DNA of 64,000 bases from Nocardia sp. MH4 (GCF_019266065.1 NZ_LPNR01000124.1:76580-140579); one strand, 5' to 3'. Counted from the stretch's first letter, positions 31,886 to 40,565 are shown. Numbers and translations: made by a program. The notes: generated from the sequence alone by a model not told the origin.

Positions 31886-31911
31886 TCGTCCACAGGCCGG
31901 ACTTGTCCACA
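31886..31911 (+). promoter_or_regulatory. Pair of DnaA-box-like sites
   Basis: TCGTCCACA (31886-31894) and TTGTCCACA (31903-31911) are 17 bp apart in the same orientation, in the short gap between the Rrf2 gene and the ABC operon. The second is an exact match to the actinomycete DnaA box. Function inferred. Confidence 0.4.
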
Positions 31912-31965
31912 GGGCGGCAAAAGTCGGCGGCGACGCTCACCCGCACGCGGTAGCCTGCGACCACC

Positions 31966-33699
31966 ATGTTGATCACCCTGCTGCGGACCTACCTGGCCCC
32001 GTACCGCGCTCAGCTGGCCGGTGTCCTCGTGCTCCAGCTGATCTCGGTCATCGCGATGCTCTACCTGCCCAGCCTCAACGCCGACCTCATCGACAACGGC
32101 GTGACCAAGGGCGATATCGGCTACATCTGGTCCACCGGCCTGTTCATGCTCGCGGTCAGCTGCGTGCAGATCGTGGCCTCGTCGGCGTCGGTGTACCTCG
32201 GCGCCCAGGCGGCCATGGGAGCGGGCCGCGATATGCGCGGTGGCGTGCTGCACCGGGTCGAGACCTTCTCGGCCAGGGAGGTCGGCATGTTCGGCGCGCC
32301 CTCGCTGATCACCCGCTCGACCAACGACATCCAGCAGGTGCAGCTGCTCATCGTCATGTCGGTGACGATTCTGGTGATGGCGCCGATCATGTGCGTCGGC
32401 GGCATCATCATGGCGCTGCGCGAAGATCTGGGCCTGTCCTGGCTGCTGCTGATCGCGGTCCCCGCGCTGGCGTTGGCCATGGGCACGATCGTGGCCCGCA
32501 TGGTGCCCGGCTTCCGGCAGATGCAGGCGCGCATCGATGAGGTGAACCGGGTGCTGCGCGAGCAGATCACCGGCATCAGGGTGGTGCGGGCGTTCGTGCG
32601 CGAACGCCAGGAGATCTGGCGCTTCGGGATGGCCAACACCGCGCTCACCGACGCCTCGCTGCGCGTCGGCAAGCTGATGGCGCTGATGTTCCCGACGGTC
32701 ATGCTGATCAGCAACGTCACCGCCGTCGCGGTGATCTGGTTCGGCGGTCACCACGTCGACAACGGCACCATGCAGATCGGCTCGCTCACCGCGATGCTGT
32801 CCTACATCATGCAGATCCTGATGGCCGTCATGATGGCCTCGTTCCTGGCGATGATGGCGCCGCGCGCCGCCGTCTCGGCAGACCGGATCGGCGGGGTACT
32901 CGAGACCGAGTCCTCGGTCCGGCCGCCGCGGCTGCCGCAGCCCTTCGCCGCCGACCCGGCCGCGGTCGATGTCCAGTTCGCCGAGTTCGCCTTCCCCGGT
33001 GCGGAGAAGCCGGTGCTGCGCGGCATCCGGTTCCAGGTCGCCCCCGGCACGACGACCGCGATCGTCGGCGCCACCGGCTCCGGCAAGACCACCCTGATCA
33101 ACCTGATCCCGCGGCTGATCGACGTCACCGACGGCGCGGTCTACCTCGGCGGCACCGACGTGCGCCACCTCGATCTCGAACTCCTGCGCGGCGGCATCGG
33201 ACTGGTCCCGCAGAAGGCGTACCTGTTCTCCGGCACCATCGCGAGCAACCTGCGCTACGGCAAGCCCGAGGCCACCGACGCGGAACTGTGGCACGCGCTC
33301 GAGGTGGCCCAGGCGGCCGACTTCGTGCGCGAGATGCCGCAGGGGCTCGACACCCCGGTCGCCCAGGGCGGCACCACCGTCTCGGGCGGGCAGCGGCAGC
33401 GCCTGTGCATCGCCCGCGCGCTGGTGCGCAGGCCGCGCGTCTACCTGTTCGACGACTCGTTCTCGGCGCTCGACGTCGCCACCGACGCCAGGCTGCGTGC
33501 CGCGCTCAAGCCCGAGACCGCCGACGCGTCGGTGCTCATCGTCGCCCAGCGGATCGCGACCGTTCGCGACGCCGACCAGATCGTCGTCCTGGAGGACGGC
33601 GCGATGGCGGGCATCGGCACGCACGACCAGTTGATGCAGCGATGTCCCGAATACCGCGAGATCGTCGAGTCCCAGCTCAGTGTGGAGGAGGCTCGATGA
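31966..33699 (+). CDS. ABC exporter subunit (degenerate-site half), second pair
   Basis: A 577-residue half-transporter. Six helices occupy about residues 15-310, including 'LAGVLVLQLISVIAMLYLPS' and 'LSWLLLIAVPALALAMGTIV'. The nucleotide-binding domain has Walker A 'GATGSGKTTL', Q-loop 'GLVPQKAYLFSG', signature 'VSGGQRQRLC', Walker B 'VYLFDDSFSALD' and a Gln in place of the switch His (IVAQRIATV). Both the Glu-to-Asp and the His-to-Gln changes mark it as the non-catalytic half of a heterodimer. ATG at 31966. Its stop overlaps the next ATG by 4 bp. Cargo unknown. Confidence 0.9.
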   Translation: MLITLLRTYLAPYRAQLAGVLVLQLISVIAMLYLPSLNADLIDNGVTKGDIGYIWSTGLFMLAVSCVQIVASSASVYLGAQAAMGAGRDMRGGVLHRVETFSAREVGMFGAPSLITRSTNDIQQVQLLIVMSVTILVMAPIMCVGGIIMALREDLGLSWLLLIAVPALALAMGTIVARMVPGFRQMQARIDEVNRVLREQITGIRVVRAFVRERQEIWRFGMANTALTDASLRVGKLMALMFPTVMLISNVTAVAVIWFGGHHVDNGTMQIGSLTAMLSYIMQILMAVMMASFLAMMAPRAAVSADRIGGVLETESSVRPPRLPQPFAADPAAVDVQFAEFAFPGAEKPVLRGIRFQVAPGTTTAIVGATGSGKTTLINLIPRLIDVTDGAVYLGGTDVRHLDLELLRGGIGLVPQKAYLFSGTIASNLRYGKPEATDAELWHALEVAQAADFVREMPQGLDTPVAQGGTTVSGGQRQRLCIARALVRRPRVYLFDDSFSALDVATDARLRAALKPETADASVLIVAQRIATVRDADQIVVLEDGAMAGIGTHDQLMQRCPEYREIVESQLSVEEAR

Positions 33700-35603
33700 G
33701 GCCCGGTGCTCCGGTACCCGGCGCGCCGGGTACGAAGGCCAAGTCGTTCGGACCGTCGCTCAAGCGCCTGCTGCGCAGGCTCGCGCCGGAACGCCTCGCC
33801 GTCGGCGTGATCGTCGCGCTGGTGATCACCTCGGTGGTGCTCAACACGCTCGGCCCCTACCTCCTCGGCAAGGCCACCAACCTGGTCTTCGACGGCTTCG
33901 TCGGCAAGCAGCTCGACCCGCGGTTCAGCAAAGAGCAGACCATCCAGATGCTGCGCGACCGCGGCGAGAACACCCGCGCCGACATGCTCTCGGCGATGAA
34001 CGTCATCCCCGGCACTGGCATCGACTTCGACGCCGTCGCCCGGGTCCTGCTGATCGTGCTCACCCTGTACGTGGCGGCCTCGGTGTTCGGCTGGCTGCAG
34101 GGTTACCTGCTCAATATCGTCATCAACCGGACCGTGAAGCGGCTGCGCGACGACGTCGAGGACAAGCTGCACCGGCTGCCGCTGCGCTACTTCGACTCCG
34201 CCCCGCGCGGTGACGTGCTCAGCCGCGTCACCAACGACGTCGACAACGTCTCGCAGAGCCTGCAGCAGACGATGAGCCAGCTGCTGGTCTCGCTGTTCAC
34301 CGTGGTCGGCATCCTGATCATGATGTTCTGGATCTCGCCGCTGCTGGCGCTGATCGCGCTGCTCACCGTGCCCGCGGCCATCGTCGTGACGGCGCAGATC
34401 GCCAAGCGGTCCAAGCCGCACTTCGTCGACCAGTGGAAGTTCACCGGCGCGGTGAACGCCTCGGTCGAGGAGGCCTACACCGGCCACGAGATCATCACCG
34501 CTTTCGGCCGCAGCCGCGAGGTCGGCAAGGAATTCGACGAGCGCAACCAGCAGCTCTACGACGCGAGCTTCAAGGCGCAGTTCATCTCCGGCCTGATCAT
34601 GCCGGCCATCATGTTCCTGGGGAACGTGAACTTCGTGTTCATCGCGCTGGTCGGCGGCCTGCGGGTGGCCACGGGCAACCTGTCGCTGGGTGACGTCCAG
34701 GCCTTCATCCAGTACTCGCGCCAGTTCAGCCAGCCGCTCACCCAGATCGGCGCGATGGCCAACCTGCTGCAGTCCGGCGTCGCCTCGGCCGAGCGGATCT
34801 TCGAGATCCTCGACGCCGAGGAGCAGAGCCCCGACCCGGTGGTGGAGAACCAGCGCCCGGTCGATCGCGGGCGGGTCGAGTTCGAGGCGGTCTCCTTCGG
34901 CTACGACCCCGAGGTGCCGATCATCGAGCGGCTGTCGCTGGTCGCCGACCCGGGGCACGTCGTCGCCATCGTCGGCCCGACCGGCGCGGGCAAGACCACG
35001 CTGGTCAACCTGCTCATGCGCTTCTACGAGCTCGACGCGGGCACCATCTCGATCGACGACGTCGACATCACCACCATCACCCGCGACCACCTGCGCTCGC
35101 GGATCGGCATGGTGCTGCAGGACACCTGGCTGTTCAAGGGCACCATCCGGGAGAACATCGCCTACGGCAATCCGAACGCCTCCGAGCACGACATCCTGGC
35201 GGCGGCCCGCGCCGCCTACGTCGACCGGTTCGTGCACGCGCTGCCGCACGGCTACGACACGGTGATCGACGAGGAGGGCGGCGGTGTCAGCGCGGGCGAG
35301 AAGCAGCTGATCACCATCGCCCGCGCGTTCCTGGCCAAGCCGTCGATCCTGATCCTCGACGAGGCGACCAGCTCGGTCGACACCCGCACCGAACTGCTGG
35401 TCCAGCACGCGACCGCAGCCCTGCGCCGCGACCGCACCAGCTTCGTCATCGCGCATCGCCTCTCCACCATCCGCGACGCCGACCTGATCGTGGTGATGGA
35501 GAAGGGCCGCATCGTCGAGCACGGCTCGCACGAGCGGCTGCTCGAGGAGCGCGGCGCGTACTACCGCCTCTACAACGCGCAGTTCGCGGCGGCGGAACTG
35601 TAG
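33696..35603 (+). CDS. ABC exporter subunit (canonical Walker B half), second pair
   Basis: A 635-residue half-transporter and partner of the preceding gene. It has an extra soluble insertion between the first two helices (about residues 65-110, with 'DPRFSKEQTIQMLRDRGENT'), as in the actinomycete MdlB-like family. The nucleotide-binding domain has Walker A 'GPTGAGKTTL', Q-loop 'GMVLQDTWLFKG', a diverged signature 'VSAGEKQL', Walker B 'ILILDEATSSVD' and switch 'VIAHRLST'. Its broken signature pairs with the partner's broken Walker B. ATG at 33696, coupled to the gene before it. Confidence 0.92.
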   Translation: MRPGAPVPGAPGTKAKSFGPSLKRLLRRLAPERLAVGVIVALVITSVVLNTLGPYLLGKATNLVFDGFVGKQLDPRFSKEQTIQMLRDRGENTRADMLSAMNVIPGTGIDFDAVARVLLIVLTLYVAASVFGWLQGYLLNIVINRTVKRLRDDVEDKLHRLPLRYFDSAPRGDVLSRVTNDVDNVSQSLQQTMSQLLVSLFTVVGILIMMFWISPLLALIALLTVPAAIVVTAQIAKRSKPHFVDQWKFTGAVNASVEEAYTGHEIITAFGRSREVGKEFDERNQQLYDASFKAQFISGLIMPAIMFLGNVNFVFIALVGGLRVATGNLSLGDVQAFIQYSRQFSQPLTQIGAMANLLQSGVASAERIFEILDAEEQSPDPVVENQRPVDRGRVEFEAVSFGYDPEVPIIERLSLVADPGHVVAIVGPTGAGKTTLVNLLMRFYELDAGTISIDDVDITTITRDHLRSRIGMVLQDTWLFKGTIRENIAYGNPNASEHDILAAARAAYVDRFVHALPHGYDTVIDEEGGGVSAGEKQLITIARAFLAKPSILILDEATSSVDTRTELLVQHATAALRRDRTSFVIAHRLSTIRDADLIVVMEKGRIVEHGSHERLLEERGAYYRLYNAQFAAAEL

Positions 35604-35609
35604 GAGACC

Positions 35610-35639
35610 GGCGCGTCACCCGGGCGGGTGACGCGCCGG
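35610..35639 (+). terminator. Hairpin terminator after the ABC operon
   Basis: A perfect 13-bp GC-rich stem (35610-35622 with 35627-35639) and a GGGC loop. It separates the ABC operon from tgt on the same strand. No T-run follows. Confidence 0.7.
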
Positions 35640-35661
35640 GCAGTCCTGGCACGATGGGCAG

Positions 35662-36915
35662 GTGGCCGATCCCAGCGAGTTCTCCTTCTCCGTAGGCACC
35701 CGTCTCGACCGCGGGCGCCACGGCCGTACCGGCGTCATCGGTACCCCGCACGGCGAGATCGCCACGCCCGCGTTCATCCCGGTGGGCACCAAGGCGTCGG
35801 TGAAGGCGGTGCTGCCGGAGACGATGAAGGACCTCGGCGCGCAGGCACTGCTGGCCAACGCCTATCACCTGTACCTGCAGCCGGGCGCCGACATCGTCGA
35901 CGAGGCGGGCGGTCTCGGTACCTTCATGAACTGGTCCGGCCCGACCTTCACCGACAGCGGCGGCTTCCAGGTGATGTCGCTGGGCGTCGGGTTCAAGAAG
36001 GTGCTCGCGATGGAAGCGGTCGACATCCGCTCCGACGAGGTGATCGCCGAGGGCAAGGAGCGCCTGGCCACCGTCGACGACGACGGCGTCACCTTCCGCT
36101 CGCACCTGGACGGTTCCAAGCACCGCTTCACCCCCGAGGTGTCGATGGGCATCCAGCATCAGCTCGGCGCCGACATCATGTTCGCCTTCGACGAGCTGAC
36201 CACCCTGCTGAACACTCGCGGCTACCAGGAGAAATCGCTGCAGCGCACGCACGAGTGGGCGCAGCGCTGCATCGACGAGCACGAGAAGCTCACCGGCGAG
36301 CGCGGGCACCGTCCCTACCAGGCGCTGTTCGCGGTGATCCAGGGCGCCCAGTACGAGGACTTGCGGCGCAAGGCCTGTCGCGAGCTCGAGGAGATTCGGG
36401 GTGCCGGCGGAACGGAGTTCGACGGCTACGGCATCGGCGGCGCGCTGGAGAAGCACAATCTCGGCACCATCGTCGGCTGGTGCTGTGACGAGCTGCCCGA
36501 ACACAAGCCGCGCCATATGCTCGGCATCAGCGAGCCCGAGGACATGTTCGTCGCCATCGAGAACGGTGCCGACACCTTCGACTGCGTGAATCCGTCCCGG
36601 GTGGCGCGCAACGCGGCGATCTACGTGGACCAGGGCCGGTTCAACATCAACACCAGCCGCTTCCGCCGCGATTTCACCCCGATCGACGAGAACTGCGACT
36701 GCTACACCTGCGCGCACTACACCCGCGCCTACCTGCATCACCTGTTCAAGGCCAAGGAGATGCTCTCGGCCACGCTCTGCACGATCCACAACGAGCGGTT
36801 CACCGTGCGGCTGGTCGACCGGATCCGCGCCAGCATCGAGGGCGGCTACTTCGACGAGTTCAAGACCGAATTCCTCGGCCAGTGGCAAGGCCGGATCAAG
36901 GCGCCGGGGGCGTAG
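35662..36915 (+). CDS. tgt: tRNA-guanine transglycosylase (queuine/preQ1 exchanging)
   Basis: A 417-residue TIM-barrel enzyme that exchanges guanine-34 in GUN-anticodon tRNAs for a queuosine precursor. Key parts: 'MNWSGPTFTDSGGFQVMSLG' with the catalytic/base-binding Asp, 'FDELTTLL', 'FAVIQGAQYEDLRRKAC', 'DGYGIGGALEKHNLG', the catalytic region 'GADTFDCVNPSRVARN' and the zinc site 'CDCYTC' plus a later His (about residues 347-377). A short insertion around 'VAGEKLTGERGHRP'-like helix and the total length exceed the E. coli enzyme (375). GTG at 35662 preceded by GGGCAG. Neighbours include a queuosine-precursor transporter and gluQRS. Confidence 0.95.
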   Translation: MADPSEFSFSVGTRLDRGRHGRTGVIGTPHGEIATPAFIPVGTKASVKAVLPETMKDLGAQALLANAYHLYLQPGADIVDEAGGLGTFMNWSGPTFTDSGGFQVMSLGVGFKKVLAMEAVDIRSDEVIAEGKERLATVDDDGVTFRSHLDGSKHRFTPEVSMGIQHQLGADIMFAFDELTTLLNTRGYQEKSLQRTHEWAQRCIDEHEKLTGERGHRPYQALFAVIQGAQYEDLRRKACRELEEIRGAGGTEFDGYGIGGALEKHNLGTIVGWCCDELPEHKPRHMLGISEPEDMFVAIENGADTFDCVNPSRVARNAAIYVDQGRFNINTSRFRRDFTPIDENCDCYTCAHYTRAYLHHLFKAKEMLSATLCTIHNERFTVRLVDRIRASIEGGYFDEFKTEFLGQWQGRIKAPGA

Positions 36916-36941
36916 CGGCGGACCGGAGGCCGGTCCGCCGC
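36915..36941. terminator. Bidirectional hairpin terminator
   Basis: A perfect 12-bp stem (36915-36926 with 36930-36941) and a 3-nt loop lie between the convergent tgt and transporter genes, starting on the last base of the tgt stop codon. Confidence 0.72.
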
Positions 36942-36948
36942 GGGCCGC

Positions 36949-37722
36949 CTAATCGTGCAGGGCGTCGACCTCGGCCGGGCCGTAGGTCGGTTCGGTCTTC
37001 TTGAGGAGCGCGATCACGCGGTAGGTGATCGGCATGACGATGATCTCGCACAGCGTCTTCCACACGAAGCCGACGATGACGTAGTTGACGAACGACTGCC
37101 AGGTGTTGATGCCGATGGCGGTGGCGGCGATCGAGCAGAAGATCAGCGTGTCGGCGAACTCGCCGATCACCGTGGAGCCGAGCAGCCGGGCCCACAGATG
37201 CTTCTCCTTGGTGCGTTCCTTGATCAGCACCAGGGTGGCCGAGTTCAGCAGCTGGCCGACGAAGTAGCCGGCCAGGCCGGCGAGCACCAGCTGCGGGGTG
37301 GTGCCGAGGACCGTCCGGAACGCTTCCTGGTTCTCGTAGAAGCCGGCGGCGGGCAGCCGGATCGCGATCGCGAAGCACGCGACGGTCAGCAGCAGCGCGC
37401 CGAAACCGGTGTAGATGGCGTGGCGGGTGGCACGGAAGCCGTACACCTCGCTGAGCACGTCACCGAGGATGTAGGCGAGCGGGAACAGGAAGAAGGCGCC
37501 GTCGGTCGCGATCGGCAGGATCTGCAGCGGGCCCAGCATCACCGATTGGTCGGCGAAGAACTCGACGCCCTTGGTGGCGCAGATGTTGGAGATGATCAGC
37601 GTCGCCGTGAACACGGCGACGATTACCGGGTAGAACCCCCGCGCAACCTGGGCGAATGCCGCATGGTCCGGCGCGGGGCGCCCAGATTCGGCAGGTTGGT
37701 CGAGCGTGTTTGCATCAGTCAC
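36949..37722 (-). CDS. Queuosine precursor transporter (YhhQ/VUT family)
   Basis: A 257-residue membrane protein of the YhhQ (VUT, DUF165) family, energy-coupling-like importers of preQ0/preQ1. Six helices are visible: 'YPVIVAVFTATLIISNICAT' (about 30-50), 'AFFLFPLAYILGDVLSEVYG' (about 75-95) with the family's conserved Asp-Glu-Tyr, 'AIYTGFGALLLTVACFAIAI', 'LVLAGLAGYFVGQLLNSATL', 'GEFADTLIFCSIAATAIGIN' and a last one before 'VWKTLCEIIVMPITYRVIAL'. GTG at 37722. Its stop faces tgt, 33 bp away, so transporter and enzyme together form a salvage route for queuosine. Confidence 0.92.
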   Translation of the reverse strand: MTDANTLDQPAESGRPAPDHAAFAQVARGFYPVIVAVFTATLIISNICATKGVEFFADQSVMLGPLQILPIATDGAFFLFPLAYILGDVLSEVYGFRATRHAIYTGFGALLLTVACFAIAIRLPAAGFYENQEAFRTVLGTTPQLVLAGLAGYFVGQLLNSATLVLIKERTKEKHLWARLLGSTVIGEFADTLIFCSIAATAIGINTWQSFVNYVIVGFVWKTLCEIIVMPITYRVIALLKKTEPTYGPAEVDALHD

Positions 37723-37784
37723 GGCTCCTATCCAACCAAGGTCGCGGTGCCTCACGGGCGCCGGTTGTGGAATACGCTGTACCA

Positions 37785-38342
37785 ATGACGAATCCCGGCG
37801 ATTCCGACGAGTGGTGGAAGCAGTACGGCGGCTCCGGCGTGTCGCCGGAGTCCGGCGCGCCGGGCTCGGTGCCGCAGTACCCGTCCGCGCAGCCGTCGCA
37901 GCCTCCCAGCTACCCGTCGACGCCGCAGTACCCGCAGCAGCCCGCCCCTCCGCCGTCGCAGCCGCAGTACCCCAACTACCAGCAGCCCTCGGCGCCGCAG
38001 TACCCGCAGCAGCCACCGCAGCCCGCCTACGGCGCCTACCCCGCCGGGGGCGGTTACCAGCCCTACGGCGGGTTCCCGCAGCCGCAGGGCACCAACGGCC
38101 TGGCGATCGGCGCGCTGGTCTCCTCGCTGGTCGGCCTGTGCACCTGCATCGGGTCGATCGTGGGCATCGTGCTCGGTGTGATGGCGCTCAACCAGATCAA
38201 GGAGCGCGGCGGTGAAGGCCGCGGTATGGCGCTGGCCGGCATCTGGATCGGCGCGATCACCCTGGTGCTGGGTCTGCTGTACGTGGTCTTCGTCATCGTG
38301 CTCGGGGTAGCGGGCGGGCTGGATTCCTCCACCTCGTACTGA
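37785..38342 (+). CDS. DUF4190-type membrane protein with Pro/Gln-rich N-terminus
   Basis: A 185-residue protein. The first 95 or so residues are low complexity, rich in Pro, Gln, Tyr and Ser (for example 'PQYPQQPAPPPSQPQYPNYQ'). The C-terminal 80 residues are a DUF4190 domain with two helices: 'LAIGALVSSLVGLCTCIGSI' then 'VGIVLGVMALNQIKERGGEG', and 'GMALAGIWIGAITLVLGLLY'. Such proteins are common in mycolic-acid bacteria; function unknown. ATG at 37785, divergent from the queuosine transporter. Confidence 0.82.
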   Translation: MTNPGDSDEWWKQYGGSGVSPESGAPGSVPQYPSAQPSQPPSYPSTPQYPQQPAPPPSQPQYPNYQQPSAPQYPQQPPQPAYGAYPAGGGYQPYGGFPQPQGTNGLAIGALVSSLVGLCTCIGSIVGIVLGVMALNQIKERGGEGRGMALAGIWIGAITLVLGLLYVVFVIVLGVAGGLDSSTSY

Positions 38343-38358
38343 CTTTCCGGAAAACGAA

Positions 38359-38390
38359 CAGGGGCGCTTCCGTATCCGGAAGCGCCCCTG
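38359..38390. terminator. Bidirectional hairpin terminator
   Basis: A perfect 14-bp stem (38359-38372 with 38377-38390), loop TATC, with AAAA before it and GTTTTC after it, so it can serve both the DUF4190 gene and the convergent RDD gene. Confidence 0.85.
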
Positions 38391-38410
38391 ACGTTTTCGT
38401 CAGCCGGGAA

Positions 38411-39097
38411 TCAGCCCTTGACGACCTGCGTGCCGCCGGCGAACTTGTCGTGCCAGCCCTGCTTGTTCGGGTCCTGGGAGATGGTGATCATGATGTAGAT
38501 CGCCAGGCCCAGGCTGATCAGGCCACCGACGCACGGGATCAGGCCGACGATCTGGAACAGGTTGCGCTTGGCCGACTGCTCCGGGGTCAGGTTCGGCGCG
38601 CCACCGGGGGCGACGACCCGCAGGCCCAGCATCTTCTTGCCGAGCGAGGTGCCCTGGGTGACTTCCATGGCGATGAAGTAGCCGTAGACCGCCAGCGAAA
38701 CGACAGCGCCGCTGACGAACTGGTAGGTGTTACCGCTGAACACCAGCGCCAGCACGATCGCGAGCGGGAGGCTGACGATCAGGTTGTCGATGACGCGCGC
38801 GCCGATCCGGATGCCCAGATCGGCAGGCTGCACGCCGCCGTAACCCTGCTGGCCGTAGCCGCCCTGGCCGCCCGGGTAGGCCTGCTGGCCGTACTGGTCC
38901 TGGCCGTAGGCCGGCTGCTGCTGGCCGTAGGGGTCCTGGTTGTAACCGGGCTGGGGCTGCCCGTACGGCTGCTGCTGCCCGTATCCCGGCTGCTGCTGGC
39001 CGTAACCCGGCTGCTGCTGGCCGTAGGGGTCCTGGCCGTAGCCGCCGGGCTGACCGCCCTGCGGGTACTGGTTGGGGTCGTAACCACCGCTGGTCAT
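38411..39097 (-). CDS. RDD-family membrane protein with Gly/Gln/Tyr-rich N-terminus
   Basis: A 228-residue protein. Residues 1-92 are a repetitive Q-Q-P-G-Y-G-like region (units such as 'YGQQQPGYGQQQPGYGQQQP'). The RDD domain follows with 'GIRIGARVIDNLIVSLPLAI' (Arg and two Asp-type signature positions), 'AMEVTQGTSLGKKMLGLRVV' and 'NLFQIVGLIPCVGGLISLGL', and the terminal 'QGWHDKFAGGTQVVKG' that is highly typical of the family. Role unknown; RDD proteins are often co-opted as transport or secretion accessories, and some act as sodium/proton antiporters. ATG at 39097. Confidence 0.87.
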   Translation of the reverse strand: MTSGGYDPNQYPQGGQPGGYGQDPYGQQQPGYGQQQPGYGQQQPYGQPQPGYNQDPYGQQQPAYGQDQYGQQAYPGGQGGYGQQGYGGVQPADLGIRIGARVIDNLIVSLPLAIVLALVFSGNTYQFVSGAVVSLAVYGYFIAMEVTQGTSLGKKMLGLRVVAPGGAPNLTPEQSAKRNLFQIVGLIPCVGGLISLGLAIYIMITISQDPNKQGWHDKFAGGTQVVKG

Positions 39098-39140
39098 AAA
39101 TTCGTCCTCGTCGTGATCAGGAGATCGGTCGATGCGTACG

Positions 39141-40067
39141 TTACGGACATCCCTCTGGTCGGAACAACCCGATAGGCTCGAGTATCCATGGTTTTCCCGG
39201 TATCCGCGCCGGGTCGAAAACTTCACGGAGCTCGGCTGTTGTCCGCGCGGTGTAGCCGAGGGAGCCGGCGAGGGCCGCCACCACATCCTCGGGCGTGTTG
39301 CCCAGGGCGCGCTGATCCGAAAGACTCACGGCACCGTCGCGTTTGGCCAGTCGCTTGCCCTCCTGGTTGAGCACCAGCGGGACGTGCGCGTAGCTCGGCG
39401 TGGCCAGGCCGAGCAGTTCGGCGAGGTAGGCCTGGCGCGGGGTCGACGGCAACAGGTCGTCGCCGCGGACCACCTGGTCGACGCCCTGCGCCGCGTCGTC
39501 GACGACGACCGTCAGGTTGTAGGCGGGGATTCCGTCGCCCCGCCGCAGCACCAGATCGTCGACGGCGCCACGGTATTCGCCGTGCAGGAGATCGGTGATC
39601 GCGTAGTCGTCGACGTCGGCGCGTAATCGCAGCGCGCCGCGCCGTCCTTCGGTGCGCTTGGCGGCGCGCTCGGTGTCGGTGAGGTGGCGGCAGGTGCCCG
39701 GGTAGGCGCCCATCGGTCCGTGCGGCGCGGTCGCGGCCTGCTGGATCTCGCGGCGGGTGCAGAAACACTCGTAGGTGCGTCCCGCGGCGGTGAGCTCGGC
39801 GATGGCGGCGTCGTAGCGCGCGAGCCGCTCGGACTGGCGCACCACGGGGCCGTCCCAATCGATACCGATGGCGGCGAGGTCGTCGAGCTGGCGTTCGGCG
39901 GCGCCGGGGCGGACCCGATCGAGATCGTCGATCCGGAGCAGGAAGTCGCGTCCGGTCGTGCGGGCGAACAGCCACGCCAGGATCGCGGTGCGCAGATTGC
40001 CCAGGTGCAGTTCACCCGAGGGGCTCGGGGCGTACCGGCCCGCGCCGGTGGAGCGGCTAATTGGCAC
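39141..40067 (-). CDS. gluQRS: Glutamyl-queuosine tRNA(Asp) synthetase
   Basis: A 308-residue truncated class I glutamyl-tRNA-synthetase-like enzyme lacking the anticodon-binding domain. It attaches glutamate to queuosine-34 of tRNA-Asp. Signature positions are the HIGH-like 'GRYAPSPSGELHLGNLRTAI', 'FLLRIDDLDRVRPGAAERQL', the zinc-binding 'YECFCTRREIQ' with 'YPGTCRHLT', 'DDLLPSTPRQAYL' and the KMSKS-like 'KRLAKRDGAVSL'. ATG at 40067. Its presence only makes sense if the cell has queuosine, which agrees with tgt and the transporter less than 5 kb away. It lies 43 bp after the stop-to-start gap of the RDD gene on the same strand but further right. Confidence 0.93.
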   Translation of the reverse strand: MPISRSTGAGRYAPSPSGELHLGNLRTAILAWLFARTTGRDFLLRIDDLDRVRPGAAERQLDDLAAIGIDWDGPVVRQSERLARYDAAIAELTAAGRTYECFCTRREIQQAATAPHGPMGAYPGTCRHLTDTERAAKRTEGRRGALRLRADVDDYAITDLLHGEYRGAVDDLVLRRGDGIPAYNLTVVVDDAAQGVDQVVRGDDLLPSTPRQAYLAELLGLATPSYAHVPLVLNQEGKRLAKRDGAVSLSDQRALGNTPEDVVAALAGSLGYTARTTAELREVFDPARIPGKPWILEPIGLFRPEGCP

Positions 40068-40076
40068 CGGACCATC

Positions 40077-40565
40077 CTATGCGGCGGACGGGTGGCACAG
40101 CCGCGGCCGCAACTGCTCCTCGGCGATGGGGCCGCCCGTGTCCAGCGCGGCGAGCAGGACGGCGGCGTGGGCGATCAACCCGGCCCGGTCGACGTCGTGC
40201 TGCTGCGCATTCGCCGGGTAGGTCCCGAGCCGCTCGCTCGCGCGGCGCAGCAGAGTACCCGCGCCCTTGGCGTTCCCACGCTGGATGTGGGTGATGCCGA
40301 CGGCGTATTGCGCCAGCCCCTGCCAGAGCATCCGCTCGGCTACCGGCCTGTTCTTCCATGCCGCCTCCAATACCTCATGGGCATTGAAAGCCAAACCGTC
40401 GTCCAGCAGTTGCTGAGCGAAGGTGAGAGTTTGCTGGGGTGCCAGCTCCAGGTCGTCCGGAATTCGGGCGACTCCGGCACTGCCGGGAGGTAGCGGCCTG
40501 CCGAGTCGGTCCCTGGGGCGGTCGTTGCGGGCACGACCTGCGGCGTCGCGATCACGGGAGATCAT
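40077..40565 (-). CDS. DUF309-family protein
   Basis: A 162-residue protein from ATG 40565 (a second ATG is at 40580). The DUF309 motif is clear in 'LLDDGLAFNAHEVLEAAWKN', 'ERMLWQGLAQYAVGITHIQR' and 'GNAKGAGTLLRRASERLGTY' (residues about 55-120), an all-helical domain with a conserved His-Glu pair and Glu. Function unknown. It is directly before gluQRS, with a 9-bp gap, so the two are likely in one operon. The first 35 residues are Arg-rich and poorly conserved. Confidence 0.8.
   Translation of the reverse strand: MISRDRDAAGRARNDRPRDRLGRPLPPGSAGVARIPDDLELAPQQTLTFAQQLLDDGLAFNAHEVLEAAWKNRPVAERMLWQGLAQYAVGITHIQRGNAKGAGTLLRRASERLGTYPANAQQHDVDRAGLIAHAAVLLAALDTGGPIAEEQLRPRLCHPSAA

Noticed and set aside
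31204..35531. Long minus-strand frames opposite the ABC operon
   Set aside because: Antisense shadows with no domain and composition typical of complement strands.
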